Below are positions 20,495 through 31,554 of a stretch of DNA of 64,000 nt, one piece after another. A program made the translations under genes and the position numbers. The stretch is from the NCBI GenBank assembly GCA_023213315.1, contig JAKCPI010003172.1:62001-126000 (forward strand), given 5' to 3'. Every line of letters begins with the position of its first letter. Within the stretch, counting starts at the first letter, position 1. The stretch comes from Euborellia annulipes (taxonomy: Eukaryota; Arthropoda; Insecta; Dermaptera; Anisolabididae). The notes under the pieces are model-generated. The model was not told the DNA's origin. It made no database searches and saw nothing but the letters and a program-made list of their open reading frames with translations.

Positions 20495-20666
20495 TCCAGA
20501 GAGGCCCTCCTGTAAATTATAAAACCCACTGAGTTCGCATCCCGTCCCATGCGACAAAAATTTATTTAAAATGAATTGGCTACCAATCAATTTAAATAAA
20601 TAGGGACGGGGTCTAAATGTGCCGAAAAAGACCTTCAATAAACAAAAAAAAAAAAAAAAAAAAAAA
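20495..20666 (+). mobile_element. SINE-2 copy
   Basis: Carries the SINE-2 body CATGCGACAAAAATTTATTT, AATGAATTGGCTACCAATCA, GGGGTCTAAATGTGCCGAAA and a long poly(A). The head is degenerate (GAGTTCGCATCCC as B box). Confidence 0.75.
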
Positions 20667-20699
20667 CACCGCCCCCACCCACAAAATTGCATTAATCCC

Positions 20700-20766
20700 A
20701 CACGATCTTAGGTATTTTGATGTTTACTGTAATCATATATAAACATCAAAATACCTAACATCGTGT
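20700..20766. repeat. Short hairpin next to a hammerhead-like core
   Basis: CACGATCTTAGGTATTTTGA plus TGTTTA pairs with TAAACATCAAAATACCTAAC plus ATCGTG across a short A/T loop. It lies 20 bp before the core at 20787, so both may belong to one degraded fold-back element. Confidence 0.65.
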
Positions 20767-20786
20767 ATTGTTGACAATTATTTGCC

Positions 20787-20816
20787 CTGATGAAGTTCGA
20801 GACAGACGACCGAAAC
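20787..20816 (+). ncRNA. Hammerhead-like core, weak helix II
   Basis: CTGATGA ... CGAAAC. Pairing between GTT and GAC is possible after a terminal mismatch, so helix II is weak. The downstream ACGTAGGCAAGTAAAAATTA resembles other copies. Confidence 0.35.
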
Positions 20817-20819
20817 GTA

Positions 20820-21595
20820 GGCAAGTAAAAATTAAATAAAATATTTTTTTATTTAATCTCCTGGCTGCAAAGTGTCCTTGGGTTTCCTGATTAAATCTCC
20901 ACAGCCATAACACATTAAACTAATACTATTTATGTTGTCTTAATAATTTGAAATCTTTTTTACTAGAAGCAATGCACTTCAAAGTTTGCACACCCCCGTC
21001 GAATATGCGGGAGCAAACGTCCCTGAAAGTAATAATATGTTTATGCAGAATAAATTAATTATCCAATCCTCCCTTTGACGTTTGCTTTAGAAATATTATA
21101 ACATCTTATGGTATTTTTTATTTGCTATTAGGGGTACTATATTATAAAAAATATGAGTGTGTGAAAGCTTTACCTAAGAAAAATACTTACGTACAATATG
21201 AAAGTCATTTATTATTATTTTTTTTTTCTTTTGACTCAACCTATAATTAGAATTAAAACTCTTAATAGCTTCAGTCAGAAGTCAGAATTTATTTATTGTA
21301 TTCGGTTTTATCGATAAATTTTATTAAAATTTAAATATATCACATATACATATGTATATACACAGCTATCAACCCTAATTATAAATCATTAATAATTTTA
21401 AGACTAAATGTGATGCGATATCTTAGAAAAAAAAAACGATTATATTCACAAATTAATCTTTTCTTTAAAGCACGAGTGAGAGAGAAAAAAAAATATTATA
21501 AATTACAAAAACCAAGAGATGTCTGACAGACAGAGTGGAGATGTAACAAAAAAATAAAAAAAAAGAGTACTAACAGACACATTTATATAACATAT
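20820..21595. other. A+T-rich spacer, nothing seen
   Basis: No supported gene or repeat boundary. Confidence 0.4.
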
Positions 21596-21599
21596 AAAT

Positions 21600-21905
21600 A
21601 TATGAAGGGATTGGGGCAGATATATGTTGGGCTCTGACATGTGGCTAGCCCGTAATTAAATATTGCTAACCCTGTCATTAGGCCCAGTAAATTTCTTGCC
21701 TTGGCTCAAGAGGCTCCAGCTATATCTCTTTCTCTCTCTCTCACTCGAGATAACGATGAATCCATCTCTCTTTTCTCTCCCAGGCCAGTCGTTTTGACAA
21801 AGACGAGCTCCGAATCAGCTTTCAATGAATGGGGGAAAATTATCAGATGTCAGGGGCAATTCGTCCTAATCAGAGGAAAAGTCTCTCCAACCCTAACAAC
21901 GCGAT
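21600..21905 (+). other. GC-richer island with a strong plus-strand acceptor
   Basis: CATCTCTCTTTTCTCTCCCAG ends at 21782 and reads as a good 3' splice site. After it, one frame gives ASRFDKDELRISFQ then a stop; another is open for about 100 codons and is the longest open frame in the window (to 22084), but it runs into a repeat. No downstream donor of quality was found, so a terminal exon or a purely regulatory island are both possible. Upstream words include CCCGTAATTAAATATTG. Confidence 0.25.
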
Positions 21906-21999
21906 TTGGAAATTATTTGGATAATCTTCTTGATAAATGTTTTAAAGTTGAGAGTGATGTTGTCTTATTTGTGATTATTACTAAAAATTTATTTTATTT

Positions 22000-22445
22000 C
22001 GCTCATGGGCCCACATCTTCTGAACGGCGACCACGAGTTGCCCGAGCTGGGACAGGAAGTCCGGTTCTTTATATGTCTCTCTGACAGGCGTCAGACCGTG
22101 CGAAGGACCGGCCTGTTCTATCCTTCTCAGTCGCAAAAAGAAAGTGAGGTCTGCCGACCCCGCATCGCGGGAATAAGGCGAGAACAGAAGAAGAAGAGTA
22201 AATATTTATTTTATTAAAAAATAAATATATGTATATCAATCTAACCTTGACTCGCATAGCCTGTTGGTCCTTATGAAATGGCAAAAAAAATAATTTATAC
22301 GATTGTGCCAATCGACATTTTGGGGAATTTTGTTGACACGCATCAGCCCTGATGTTGGTCGTATATCTGACCGAAACGTCGGCTTGAAGTGATTATTAAA
22401 CGAAATAAACCTAGCTGCAACTGCTCTTTTCTTTCTTCCATACTA
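22000..22445 (+). mobile_element. Repeat shared with 54140-54400, with hammerhead-like core
   Basis: GGCGACCACGAGTTGCCCGA and GCTGGGACAGG match the complement of 54310-54370. CTGCCGACCCCGCATCGCGG also recurs there. At 22349-22377 CTGATG..GGTC/GACC-GAAAC resembles a hammerhead core (position 9 altered). It is probably a decayed Penelope-like or other retroelement end; no frame is intact. Confidence 0.55.
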
Positions 22446-22562
22446 CAAGATCTGCTCAGCTATCCACCTCACTCTAATAAAACTCTAATAGCGAGAATGT
22501 CAACTTAAAATATTATATGATGGCCACCAGTTTCAAAAATCTCTCCACGATAATTTCTCACC

Positions 22563-22722
22563 CCTGGGCTGTAAAATAGCGGTAGAACATTCACTTCTAG
22601 TGTTAGGGATTCGCTTCCCGTTTCAAGAGATTAAATTTCTTCTAAATTCCTTAAATATCAATTAATTTCGGTTCTAATTGGCCTCAAATGCCGAAAAAAG
22701 TCAAATAAATTTTAAAAAAATC
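22563..22722 (+). mobile_element. SINE-2 copy
   Basis: Head CTGGGCTGTAAAATAGCGGTAG split as an A-box region, B-box-like GGGATTCGCTTCCC, short body, and tail GGCCTCAAATGCCGAAAAAAG. The middle is shortened. Confidence 0.65.
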
Positions 22723-22724
22723 AC

Positions 22725-23400
22725 AAAATTTTTCATGAATATTTTTTCGCTTTTCTTTCAGCAGCTGATCGCTTGTTTTTGACCTAGATTAATTCCATAT
22801 AATCATAAGTAAACTCACACAGTTCCATATTTTCTGGGAAATTTTCATAACCATTAGTATGTAATAAAATAATTATATTCCAATTTTATATTTGAAAAGC
22901 AGTCAGAGTAGGATAATTAAGTGACGTTAGGCAGAAGTAATCTTTATTAAAATGGTTTTTAAAAAATACCTAATTACTTTAAAATAAAAAAATATTTTTT
23001 TTTTAATTTTGTCTTGATGGAGAAATATAAAAAATATTTATTCACTTTTAATAAAACTAGTAAAAGTAAAAAATTGTTAATATAGCTACGACATATACTA
23101 TATATAGCAAATTTAAAAGGTTTTTTTGAAAAAAAAAAAAAATTCTTTCCAATTTTTTCAAAAATTGATAAAATAGAATTTTAGCAAAATTCTGTCAAAT
23201 ATATTATAATATGCAAAAAAAATATATAATAAATATATACAAGAAAATATTTAATTAAAGATTGATTTAGATTTAAAAAAATTATATTCAAAATCAATGA
23301 GAAAAAAAAACTATTCAAACCCAATGAGAATCTATTCTCTATTTTTTTCGCCCTTTCGGCATATAAGGCCAAATAGAGTTTAACGATACTCATTATTTAA
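22725..23400. other. A+T-rich spacer, nothing seen
   Basis: Low-complexity frames only. Confidence 0.4.
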
Positions 23401-23404
23401 TTAC

Positions 23405-23560
23405 GACATATTAGGGGGTTCAAAAACTTTTATTTAGGTCTGCCATTTGGTATCAAATAATAAATATTCATCGAACTACATGGGAACCGAACCCGCGCCC
23501 CGTGGCTTCCAGACTATTTTTAATGACATTTGTCAACAACTAAAAACTATCGGCCACAGA
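23405..23560 (-). mobile_element. Diverged SINE-1-like copy
   Basis: GGGGTTCAAAAACTTTTATTTAGG, CCATTTGGTATCAAAT and GGGAACCGAACCCGCGC (complement of a B box) keep the SINE-1 order, but the head differs (CTATCGGCCACAGATG). Similar blocks at 27330-27480 and 51470-51620 suggest a sub-family. Confidence 0.5.
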
Positions 23561-24112
23561 TGGGGGGGGGGGGCTATTTTCTATTGATGTCGGAAAACCA
23601 GGAAAATATCCATGCATATTATTCACACTACCTCGTTAATTAATATAATCGTCATTTCGACAATATAAGGAATTTCTCTGTCGGAGAAATTTTACTTATT
23701 TTTTAAATTAAATCATTAGTAAATTTGTTTTTAACAAAAAAATTTTAATTCTTAACCTTTTTTTTTTCTGAATGATTAAAATCTTTAAAAAAGTTCAAAT
23801 GAGCAAGAGGGAACAACAACAACAACAACAACAACAAAAACTCAAACATGGTTGGCGTTTGACCGCCTTGAACTTCTCTCGTTAAGAAGACCAGCCTTAA
23901 TTTCATATATCACGTTTAAGATGAGAGTTGATAACATCTGTGTAATGCGTTAATGAGAACCATCGCCATTTTGAAATTGGTGCACTCGGAAATTTATCAA
24001 ATTACTATCATTAAGGAATAATCTGAAAAATTTTTAATAATTAAATAAAGAATTTAATATTTGGAATGAAAAAGAATTGAAAATTTCAAAATTAACTGGA
24101 GAATGAAATGGA
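23561..24112. other. Spacer with a possible non-coding island at 23860-23990
   Basis: An (AAC)n run lies at about 23814-23837. After it, GTTGGCGTTTGACCGCCTTG to GAGAACCATCGCCATTTTG is non-repetitive and less A+T-rich, a weak candidate regulatory element. The rest is A/T. Confidence 0.3.
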
Positions 24113-24116
24113 AAAT

Positions 24117-24655
24117 TTTTACTTTCTCTTACCCTTGCTATCATGTCGAAAATTTGATGTCAAATTTGATGGAATTAGGTCCAAAAAAGTAGTTTTCGCA
24201 ACATGATCTGCCTATGCGTCTGTGTACAAAATATATATTTCTAAAACGGAAAGAGCTAGGAGGTTGAAATTTTATATTTAAGTTAAGCACTCTCTCTACC
24301 TTGGACGTAAGATGAAGCTTTTGAACAAAATCGGCCAAAAAGTACTAGTACTTTACTGGTGTACTTTTTCAGTTTTTTTCGATTTTCTCAAAATTAGCTC
24401 TAATAATTTTGATTAAAATTCATAAATGAACTATTTTTTAGATGCTATTTAAAAAATATATTTACTGATGAGGAAGCATTTGCAGCTCAGCGCCATCTAT
24501 GAAACGCGTGGTCAAGTTTGGAACTAAAGTGCTATGGTCAATTAAATATATCTCGACACAAAAATATCTTGTATGACAGGACAGTACACAACTTTCGATA
24601 ACCGAAGGTAAAATAAAGTTATGTGCTGTATTGTTAAGTCACACCAGATTTTTTC
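24117..24655 (+). mobile_element. Family H copy, shortened
   Basis: A 5' ACTTTCTCTTACC without its second arm, the core words, CTAGTACTTTACTGGTGTAC, then a deletion of most of the 3' third, and a complete 3' hairpin ending GTCACACCAGATTTTTT. Confidence 0.8.
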
Positions 24656-24829
24656 TTTGAGTTTTTGTTAAATATTAATTAAAATTTTTCAACTCTACTG
24701 TCATATGGATAGATAAATTTATATTCAAAGGGCAAGAACGTGAGATACAAACTTTTATATTTTTCTATTCTCTAATACATCCCCGACTCTTCGGTATGAT
24801 CCTTCTAAATCCGTTCATTGACATTTTTC

Positions 24830-25135
24830 ACTGAGGATTAAGTTGGAATGACCTTGCAATGGTCAAATTTGATTAAAATCATCTATAATTGAAGCCTCCC
24901 TCGCTCTAATTGATGAGGGATCATCAGGGCGAAATATATTGTTCGGGAGGCCTAATAGCAGCTGACGGACAAACCGAAGCTAATCATCAAACAAGACATT
25001 TGATCTGTACAGTTTATGTCACTCAAACTGATGTTATTTTTCTTTCTTCCGCTGGATTATTCCATGTATCTTTTCAAATCTTGTCAAAAAAGCCTACTTG
25101 CTTTCCTAGAGATAACTATTATAGTTCATAATACG
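24830..25135. promoter_or_regulatory. Candidate non-coding regulatory island
   Basis: Non-repetitive sequence with CTCTAATTGATGAG, GAAGCTAATCATCAA (homeodomain-type cores), AGGGATCATCAGGGCG and CGGGAGGCCTAATAGCAG. A 73-codon frame (24910-25131) crosses it but has no recognisable domain and no convincing splice sites. Confidence 0.3.
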
Positions 25136-25317
25136 GGCTTGGTGATTTCAAAACGATTAGAGAAAAAATTAAATAATACTCGGAGTATTTTTTAGGACCT
25201 GGAATCTATAATAATTTGTCCGCAGATGCCCAAACTTTTTGATGATAAATTTTCAAATATATGTAAATTTAATTGTTTAGAAAGTATCTGCAAATATTTG
25301 TTTGAAATAAATTAATC

Positions 25318-26025
25318 CCTAAAGGAATTGAACTGCGAGGCTGAAATTTTATATTTAAGTTAGGCTCACCCCTGAGGCGTGAAAATAAGCTTTTATTCAA
25401 AATCGGCCTAAGAGTCCTAGTACTTTTTCAGTTTTTTTGATTCGCTCCAACGATTTTGATTAAAATTCAAAAATGAATTATTTTTTAGATGTTCTTTTAA
25501 TTGTACTCTATTCTCATTTTGCTCTCAAAATTGTTTGAAGCACACTTTACTCTTGCACTTTATAGGAAAGATGAGAGAAATGGTTACCATGGTAACAAAA
25601 TATAAATATATATATAAATTTCCGGCCCTCGGGGCTTGGTGTAGGGGTTAGCGTGCTAATTCCGTATACCAAAATTCGCGGGTTCAGACCCCAGGCAGTT
25701 CGATGATTTTATTTAAGGTTTTTGGATACCAAATGGCTTAAATAAGATTGTCTGGACCCCCAATAACTATATTTACAAATAACGAGTATCGTTTATAGTC
25801 TTATATGTCCTAAGTTGCAGAAAAGACTGTGTGAATGTGTTTGTGAGTGTGAGTGTGAATGAGTAAAAAATGTGTGTTTAAAAAAAAAAAAATTACATTT
25901 TTGAATTCTAATATAGTCTATATATCAGCGGAAACTATACATATCGACACAAAAATTCTGATGTGACAAGCACAGTTCACCAAAAATAAGAGAAAGTTGT
26001 GTGCTGTGCGACAAGTCACACCGGA

Positions 26026-26031
<6 letters not shown>
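25318..26031 (+). mobile_element. Family H copy, 5'-truncated, with SINE-1 inside
   Basis: Begins in the core (GAATTGAACTGCGAGGCTGA), continues to ATAAATTTCC, is interrupted by SINE-1 (25624-25893), then ends with CATATCGACACAAAAATTCTG and the 3' hairpin (to 26031). Confidence 0.85.
25624..25893 (+). mobile_element. SINE-1, full length
   Basis: GGCCCTCGGGGCTTGGTGTAG, GCGGGTTCAGACCCC, hairpin-like GGTTTTTGGATACCAAATGG, TGCAGAAAAGACTG and poly(A). Confidence 0.88.
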
Positions 26032-26067
<36 letters not shown>

Positions 26068-26070
26068 TAA
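26032..26070. repeat. (ATT)n microsatellite
   Basis: About 12 ATT units directly abut the 3' end of the preceding Family H copy. Confidence 0.9.
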
Positions 26071-26495
26071 TTTTTTTTTTTTATTAATGAGCAAAAACGA
26101 ATGTTTTAAATATTCACAAACAAGCGTGAACATTTTTTGGGGGAAGGGTTCAGAGGTGATGTTCTGGAACATGGAATCTATGGAAGCCCTACTTAAAGAA
26201 GTTTGACGAGATAATTTTCAACAAAAGGTAAAATTAAAGATAATTGTCATGTTTAAGAGTATTCAGTAAACTCGAAACAATTGATTTCTTCTTCTTTTAA
26301 AATGTTCAGATTCTTTAGTAACTATAAGACTACATATTATGTTTTATACTTGCTTTAATAAATATAATAATAAACATAAGATAAATGAGGCGATTAAGTT
26401 TAAGAACCGATCGACCGGTCCGTCGCACGATCTGAAGTCTATTGGAAATTTATTATGAAAAGACTTTAGAAAAGGGTTCTGGTTTGATAAGTAAT
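26071..26495. other. A+T-rich, nothing seen
   Basis: No supported feature. Confidence 0.4.
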
Positions 26496-26499
26496 TTCT

Positions 26500-26720
26500 C
26501 AGGGTAGTCAGAAAATTTTTTCCGGGGGGGGGGAGACGTGGGTTCAGGTGATCCGAGAGGTAGAGGTAATCTCACCTCGGGAATGAATAAATTTTGAAAG
26601 ATATAAAATTTTATAATTTCTAACAATATTTAAAATTTTAACACGTTTCACTCTAAATTTTTCCGAATTTAGAGGAGGGTGGTATTCCTTCGCCCTCCCC
26701 CAAAACAAATTTTAAGTAGT
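26500..26720. repeat. G/C-run MITE-like repeat (second copy)
   Basis: A G-run tract, GGTAATCTC.CC, ATGAATAAATTTTGAAAGAT, TTTTATAATTTCTAA and a closing C-rich tract match the order at 7640-7800. Confidence 0.5.
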
Positions 26721-26814
26721 TTCACTATGGGTTTTAAATTGTAATAAAATATTTATGAAGGATTTTATCAAATATTTTTTATTTTACGATAGGCCTATTT
26801 AGTAATTTTTTTTT

Positions 26815-26935
26815 AGGTCTTTTCGGCATCATAGGCTATAAGGTAAAGACTTCATCGATACTCAAATTATTTAAATAGGTTATATTAAGGAGTCCAGGCA
26901 CATTTATTTATATTGGTAGAATCAGGAAGTTAACT
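26815..26935 (-). mobile_element. SINE-1-like 3' fragment
   Basis: CTTTTCGGCATCATAGGC, AAAGACTTCATCGATACTC and GGAGTCCAGGCACATTTATT are complements of the SINE-1-like tail and body start. Confidence 0.55.
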
Positions 26936-27009
26936 TGGATCATATATATAAGTCTAAGATGTTGTAGGATGTGTAAAAAAGTAAAAAACAGAATAATAAT
27001 TTTTCCTTT

Positions 27010-27246
27010 GCCCTCGGGCTTGGTAGCACGCCTGCATTGTATATCAAGGATCGAGGGTTCGGATCCCAGGCAGTTCGATGATTTTATTTAACCCATTTGG
27101 CCAAACGGCTTAAATAAGAATGCCTGGACCCCAATATATATTAATAATAACGGTTATCGTATAAAGTCTTATATGACCTAAGTTGCCGAAAAGATTGTGT
27201 GTATTTGTGTGTGAATGGGAAAAAAGTGAGTGTTTAAAAAAAAAAA
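27010..27246 (+). mobile_element. SINE-1 with 7-bp TSD
   Basis: CCCTCGGGCTTGGTAGC (slightly deleted head), GAGGGTTCGGATCCCAGG, the body hairpin, GCCGAAAAGATTG, a GT tract and A run. TTCCTTT repeats at 27003-27009 and 27247-27253. Confidence 0.85.
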
Positions 27247-27329
27247 TTCCTTTATTCAGGATTTTTTTATTTTTTCTTAATTTCCTGTTTCTATCAATAT
27301 AACAATCGCTTGGGCTGTATCGTGAATGC

Positions 27330-27485
27330 AATTATTTATATCATTTAGCATCCAAATGATTTAAATAAATATTTATTTAAATCATTTGGATGAATATTCA
27401 TCGAACTGCCTGGGATTCGAACCCGCTTTAAGATTATCAATATTGACCCTTGTCAACACATTTAAACTCTCGGCCAAAGAGGGTG
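27330..27485 (-). mobile_element. Diverged SINE-1-like copy with long palindrome
   Basis: ATCCAAATGATTTAAATAAA pairs with TTTATTTAAATCATTTGGAT in an extended palindrome; then GGGATTCGAACCCGC (complement of a B box) and a head ending GGCCAAAGAGG. Confidence 0.55.
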
Positions 27486-29000
27486 TGGGTAAATTTTTAA
27501 ATTTTTCTTTTATATAGCAACTTGAAATTTTAATTGAAAATTCTCTTTTTAGATAAAAGAATGTTTATTGTATATATAGGCTATATGAAGTCAAAAGGGC
27601 AAGAGGCCTAGTAGCAAACACTCAAATGAAAAAAACATTAGCAGCTGTGGAAGAAACAAATGGACCCTCACGACATTTTGACCTCACTTGAGACGTCACA
27701 TTTACATGCAAATCTCTCTTTTTCACATAAATGAAAGAATAAAATAAAAAAAAAAGTAGAAGAGCTATTCTTTGTCAATATAGATAAATTGGAAAAAGGG
27801 AGAGAGTTCTTTCGAAGAGCCATTCTGGAAAGAACTTGAATATGGTAACTTTGAATCTACTGGATAATGAAAAGAATTGGACAAATTCATTTAATGGATT
27901 AGTAAATATACCGATACCCCTCATAATATTCAAGTGTCATTTGTATTAAAGTAACTATTTAAAAAAATGTTAATTTGATAAAATGGTGGATATAAATAAA
28001 TAAGAAAGAAACAAATTATATTAAAATGTATAATATTTTATAGGATTCTTTCTCAACGTTCATTATCAGAATAGCTCTATTTTTTTTTTTTTTTTTTTTA
28101 ATTTGTTAGATTCGAAGAAAAAAAAAAGATACAGTTAAACTAGTTCTGTTTTTCTTTCTTTTTCTGTTCCTTCTTTTCAAGTAGAAATTAAAACTTACAA
28201 GTTAATTACAGGTTATTCTCCATAAAATTAAAGATTTCTTCTTAAGGGTGTGTTTAGTATAGTTTGTAATCGTTTTTCTAGCAAACTTTTACAATTTGAA
28301 GAGAACAGGAGGAGAAGGAGAGAAAAGTACCCCGAGGGGCTTCTCTCTCTTCGCCCCCATCAGAGAGGGTCCAAAATTACCCAAACGTTTTTAAAGATAA
28401 AAATCTTTTGGAAAAATTCATTTCGATTCATGTTTTATCGTGCTAAAAAACAACGTACTCACTGATGAGAAATCGATTAAAATAATCACTCTTTGGGATG
28501 ATGATTCAACTTAGACAAGATAGATTAAAATTTTCTATTAAAAATAATTATTTAAAATGAGTTGAAGTTGCTATCTCTCTCTCTTTCTTTCTCAATTTAC
28601 GCTCATTTAGTTATCAGAAGGGACGTTTACAAAGCTAACAGTAAAATGAATTTGTCATAGTAAAGATCATAGCAAAAAAAATCTAAATGCCAAAAATAAA
28701 AAGTCAAGAAATTAAAATTTTATTAAACAAATACAACAAATAGGCTGTTAGTTAAAAAACTACTCATAATTTTTTTCAAATCTGACACTTTCCGAAAAAC
28801 TTAGTGTATTCGTATAGAAGATTTATAATTATAATAGATAAAATTAGCAAAAGAAATATCTTGTCCCCTTAAAACTAGCACAAGAAACTCTGCCACTACG
28901 CCTCTACTTACCCACTATACACTATACTACTACCACTAATCACTACCTCTACCCTTCCTGGGTATGTGTATCTTAACCCTCCCTTCCCCAAAATCTTAAA
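27486..29000. other. Spacer with a pyrimidine/purine-rich stretch
   Basis: Mostly A/T. Around 28300-28390 a GC-richer piece with CTTCTCTCTCTTCGCCCCCATCAG is acceptor-like, but neither the frame nor a partner donor supports an exon. 28885-28990 is a pyrimidine-rich TAC/CCT tract. Confidence 0.3.
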
Positions 29001-29006
29001 TATAGA

Positions 29007-29488
29007 AATATAAGGAAAGATGAAAACAGGCCTTTTCAGTCTATTAAAAAACAAAATATAAAAAGATATACGTATTTTATTTCAATTTATCCCAGAACAG
29101 CTGTTTCGATCGCTAATGCTGCCAGTCTTCCTCGGTGTGGGGAATGACTTATTTGGCAGAGTACTCTAGACTCCCTAGACACCTTTTTGTAACAACAGCC
29201 ACCAATGTATCATCCCGACAAAGTCAAAATCAGAATATTCAGAACGTTCGGATTTTGACTATGTCGGGATGGCATTGGTGGCTGTTGTGACAAAAAAAGG
29301 TGTCTAGGGAGTCTAGGGTACTCTGCCAAATAAGACATTTCCCTCACTGAGGAAGACTGGCAGCATTAGCGATCGAAACAGTTGGTCTGGGATGAATTGA
29401 AATAAAATATATATTTTTTTTTAATGAACTGAAAAAGTCTGTTTTCATCTCTCCTTATACATCTGCAGTCCCGAGTACGTGCATCTTA
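29007..29488. mobile_element. Fold-back element FB-3
   Basis: Arms 29015-29228 and 29245-29460 are inverted repeats (GATGAAAACAGGCC...; GACTCCCTAGACACC / GGTGTCTAGGGAGTC). Likely TSD TAAATATAGA at 28997-29006 and 29489-29498. Each arm has CTGAGGA ... CGAAAC (for example plus 29345-29382), the hammerhead box order, but helix II is weak here. Confidence 0.7.
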
Positions 29489-29855
29489 TAAATATAGAGA
29501 GAAATTAAGTAGAAAAAGATATAGACAAGAAGAATTATTGTATATAGATAAGAAAAAAAATATTTCTTTAATTCCCTCTAGCTGAATTCTTCCCCAAGTT
29601 ACAGATAGGATACTACCATCTAAAAATAAAGAGAAAAATATACTAAAATCTTAAATTGGACACGTGTGCTCCGTTCTAGAGTAAGTAAAAATGAAAAAAT
29701 TTATTAGTGAGTGTGACAATTGGGATGCCTACCTTCTAGGAACCTTCTATTCACTTTATGAGAAATCTTTGAAAGTTATTTGCTGTAATTTAGTATTCTC
29801 TTAACTTATTAAAATTAGAGCAAGAAAATATATAATAAACTAAATACATAAAAGT
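29489..29855. other. A+T-rich, nothing seen
   Basis: No supported feature. Confidence 0.4.
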
Positions 29856-29857
29856 CC

Positions 29858-30000
29858 CTGGACCCTAGCGGGTTCTCCATCTTGTGCTAGGGGTCGGGGT
29901 GCGAGTTTCATGCGATAAAAATTTATTTCAGATGAATTGGCTACCGATTAATTGAAATAATCTCTGAAGCCGAAAAAGACCTTAAATAAATTTAAAAAAA
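29858..30000 (+). mobile_element. SINE-2 copy
   Basis: CTAGGGGTCGGGGTGCGAGTTTC (B-box region), CATGCGATAAAAATTTATTT, ATGAATTGGCTACCGATTAA and GCCGAAAAAGACC with an A-rich end. Confidence 0.7.
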
Positions 30001-30888
30001 TACTCCACATAATAAAAAAACATTCATAAAAAAAATTAAATTAAAATAAAATAAATTTTTGTACAGTTTGGGGCTATTGATAAATTCGAAAATATCTTAA
30101 GAAATGGACCAAATTAGAAATAATAACTGGTTTGGAATATGAAAAGGCAATTTTCCGAAATTTATACATTCCCTAAGTTTTACACATTTCTATATTTCAA
30201 CCAATTAAAAGCCCCAAAGAATGGGGGAAGGCGTTCACACGTCAGTCGAGGGCCGGAACTTTGACTGATGGCCGAAAAGTTATTAATGCACTTATGTATA
30301 TATACACTTGGAAGAAGATAATTTATATAGCACATAAATACTTGAAGCTATGATTTAAAATAATTAATTGCATCATTATTATATGTATGTTTTGATATTC
30401 TTTTAGATGATTGATTGGCCTTTTGACTGAGGGTGGGGCGAAATATTCTAGAAAAAAAAAGAATTACGACTGGAATTCTTTATTTATCATTAGTAAAATA
30501 ATTTTTAGACATGATAAGAAAATTGTTCATTTATTAATTTGTATTTAATATTAATGTTTTGCCCCGATCGGATACCAGTCCTGGAAACAATAAAATAAGC
30601 AAATATTATTGTAACAACATAATAATTGTCTCTCTATAACTAACATTGTTATTGAAAATATATTTTTCAGCCGCTGATGAAGGATTTCTGTTAATAATGC
30701 ATCCAAAATATAGCGATTATAAAACTCACCGGTTTTTTTCTTGGAAACACAGTGCATGTATGAATAGTGTTTTTTTTATTTTTTTTTATTACGAAAATTG
30801 AATTATAATCAATAAGGTGCTGGCCGAAATGTTTCGGTGGAAATAAAGGCCTTAAATATTTATATATAATAATAATAAAAAACTCACC
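30001..30888. other. A+T-rich spacer
   Basis: Near 30655-30860, CGCTGATGAAGG and GGCCGAAATGTTTCGG occur but are too far apart for one ribozyme core. Nothing else is supported. Confidence 0.35.
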
Positions 30889-31130
30889 GAGCCCTCGGGG
30901 CTTGGTGTAGGGGTTAGCGTGCTAATCTCGTATACCAAAAGTCGCGGGTTCGGACCCCAGGGAGTCCGATGTTTTTATTTAAGCCATTTGGATACCGAAT
31001 GGCTTAAATAATAATGTCTGGACCCCCAATAGATATATTAAACATACGATTTAAAAGTCTTAAATGTCTAAGTTGCCGAAAAGACTGTGTGTATGTGTGT
31101 GTGAATGAGAAAAAGTGTGAGTGTTAAAAA
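30889..31130 (+). mobile_element. SINE-1 with 12-bp TSD
   Basis: AAAAAACTCACC repeats at 30877-30888 and 31131-31142. The head GAGCCCTCGGGGCTTGG, B box GCGGGTTCGGACCCC, hairpin GCCATTTGGATACCGAATGGC and tail are all present. The clean TSD points to retrotransposition. Confidence 0.92.
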
Positions 31131-31214
31131 AAAAAACTCACCAAAATTTATTTTTATTTACTGCCAAAATCTTAGGAATTTATCTTTTTATACCATTGTT
31201 CAATTGGCACACGA

Positions 31215-31460
31215 CAACTCTAAAAGTACTAGTACTCTTTAGCCGATTTAATTTAAAGGCTGGATTTCGCATCTCTGTGAGGGACCTAACTCACATATAA
31301 AATTTCAGCCTCGTAACTTATTTCCTTCATGCTCTATTTCGAACACACACAGATAGGCAAAAGCAGAGAGCCTCAAAACGTGTATTTCCATCAAAATCTC
31401 ATCCATGAATTTTTGAGAGAAATGCAATACTTTTTCTTTCCTATATAGGTAAGAGAAAGT
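31215..31460 (-). mobile_element. Family H 5' half
   Basis: From AAAGTACTAGTACTCTTTAG through CACATATAAAATTTCAGCC and CTCAAAACGTGTATTTCC to GGTAAGAGAAAGTAAAAA. The 3' half is absent. Confidence 0.75.
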
Positions 31461-31554
31461 AAAAATTATAGACATATTTTATTTTCATTAAACATTTGAT
31501 ATAATGTCTATTCAAATCAAATTTCGGGGAATAATAATAGATATTTTTTGTTTG

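Noticed and set aside
26032..26172. Poly-Asn/poly-Leu open frames
   Set aside because: They translate the (ATT)n microsatellite on either strand.
30655..30860. CTGATGA near 30665 and GGCCGAAATG near 30829 as one hammerhead
   Set aside because: The boxes are about 160 nt apart with no helix II connecting them.
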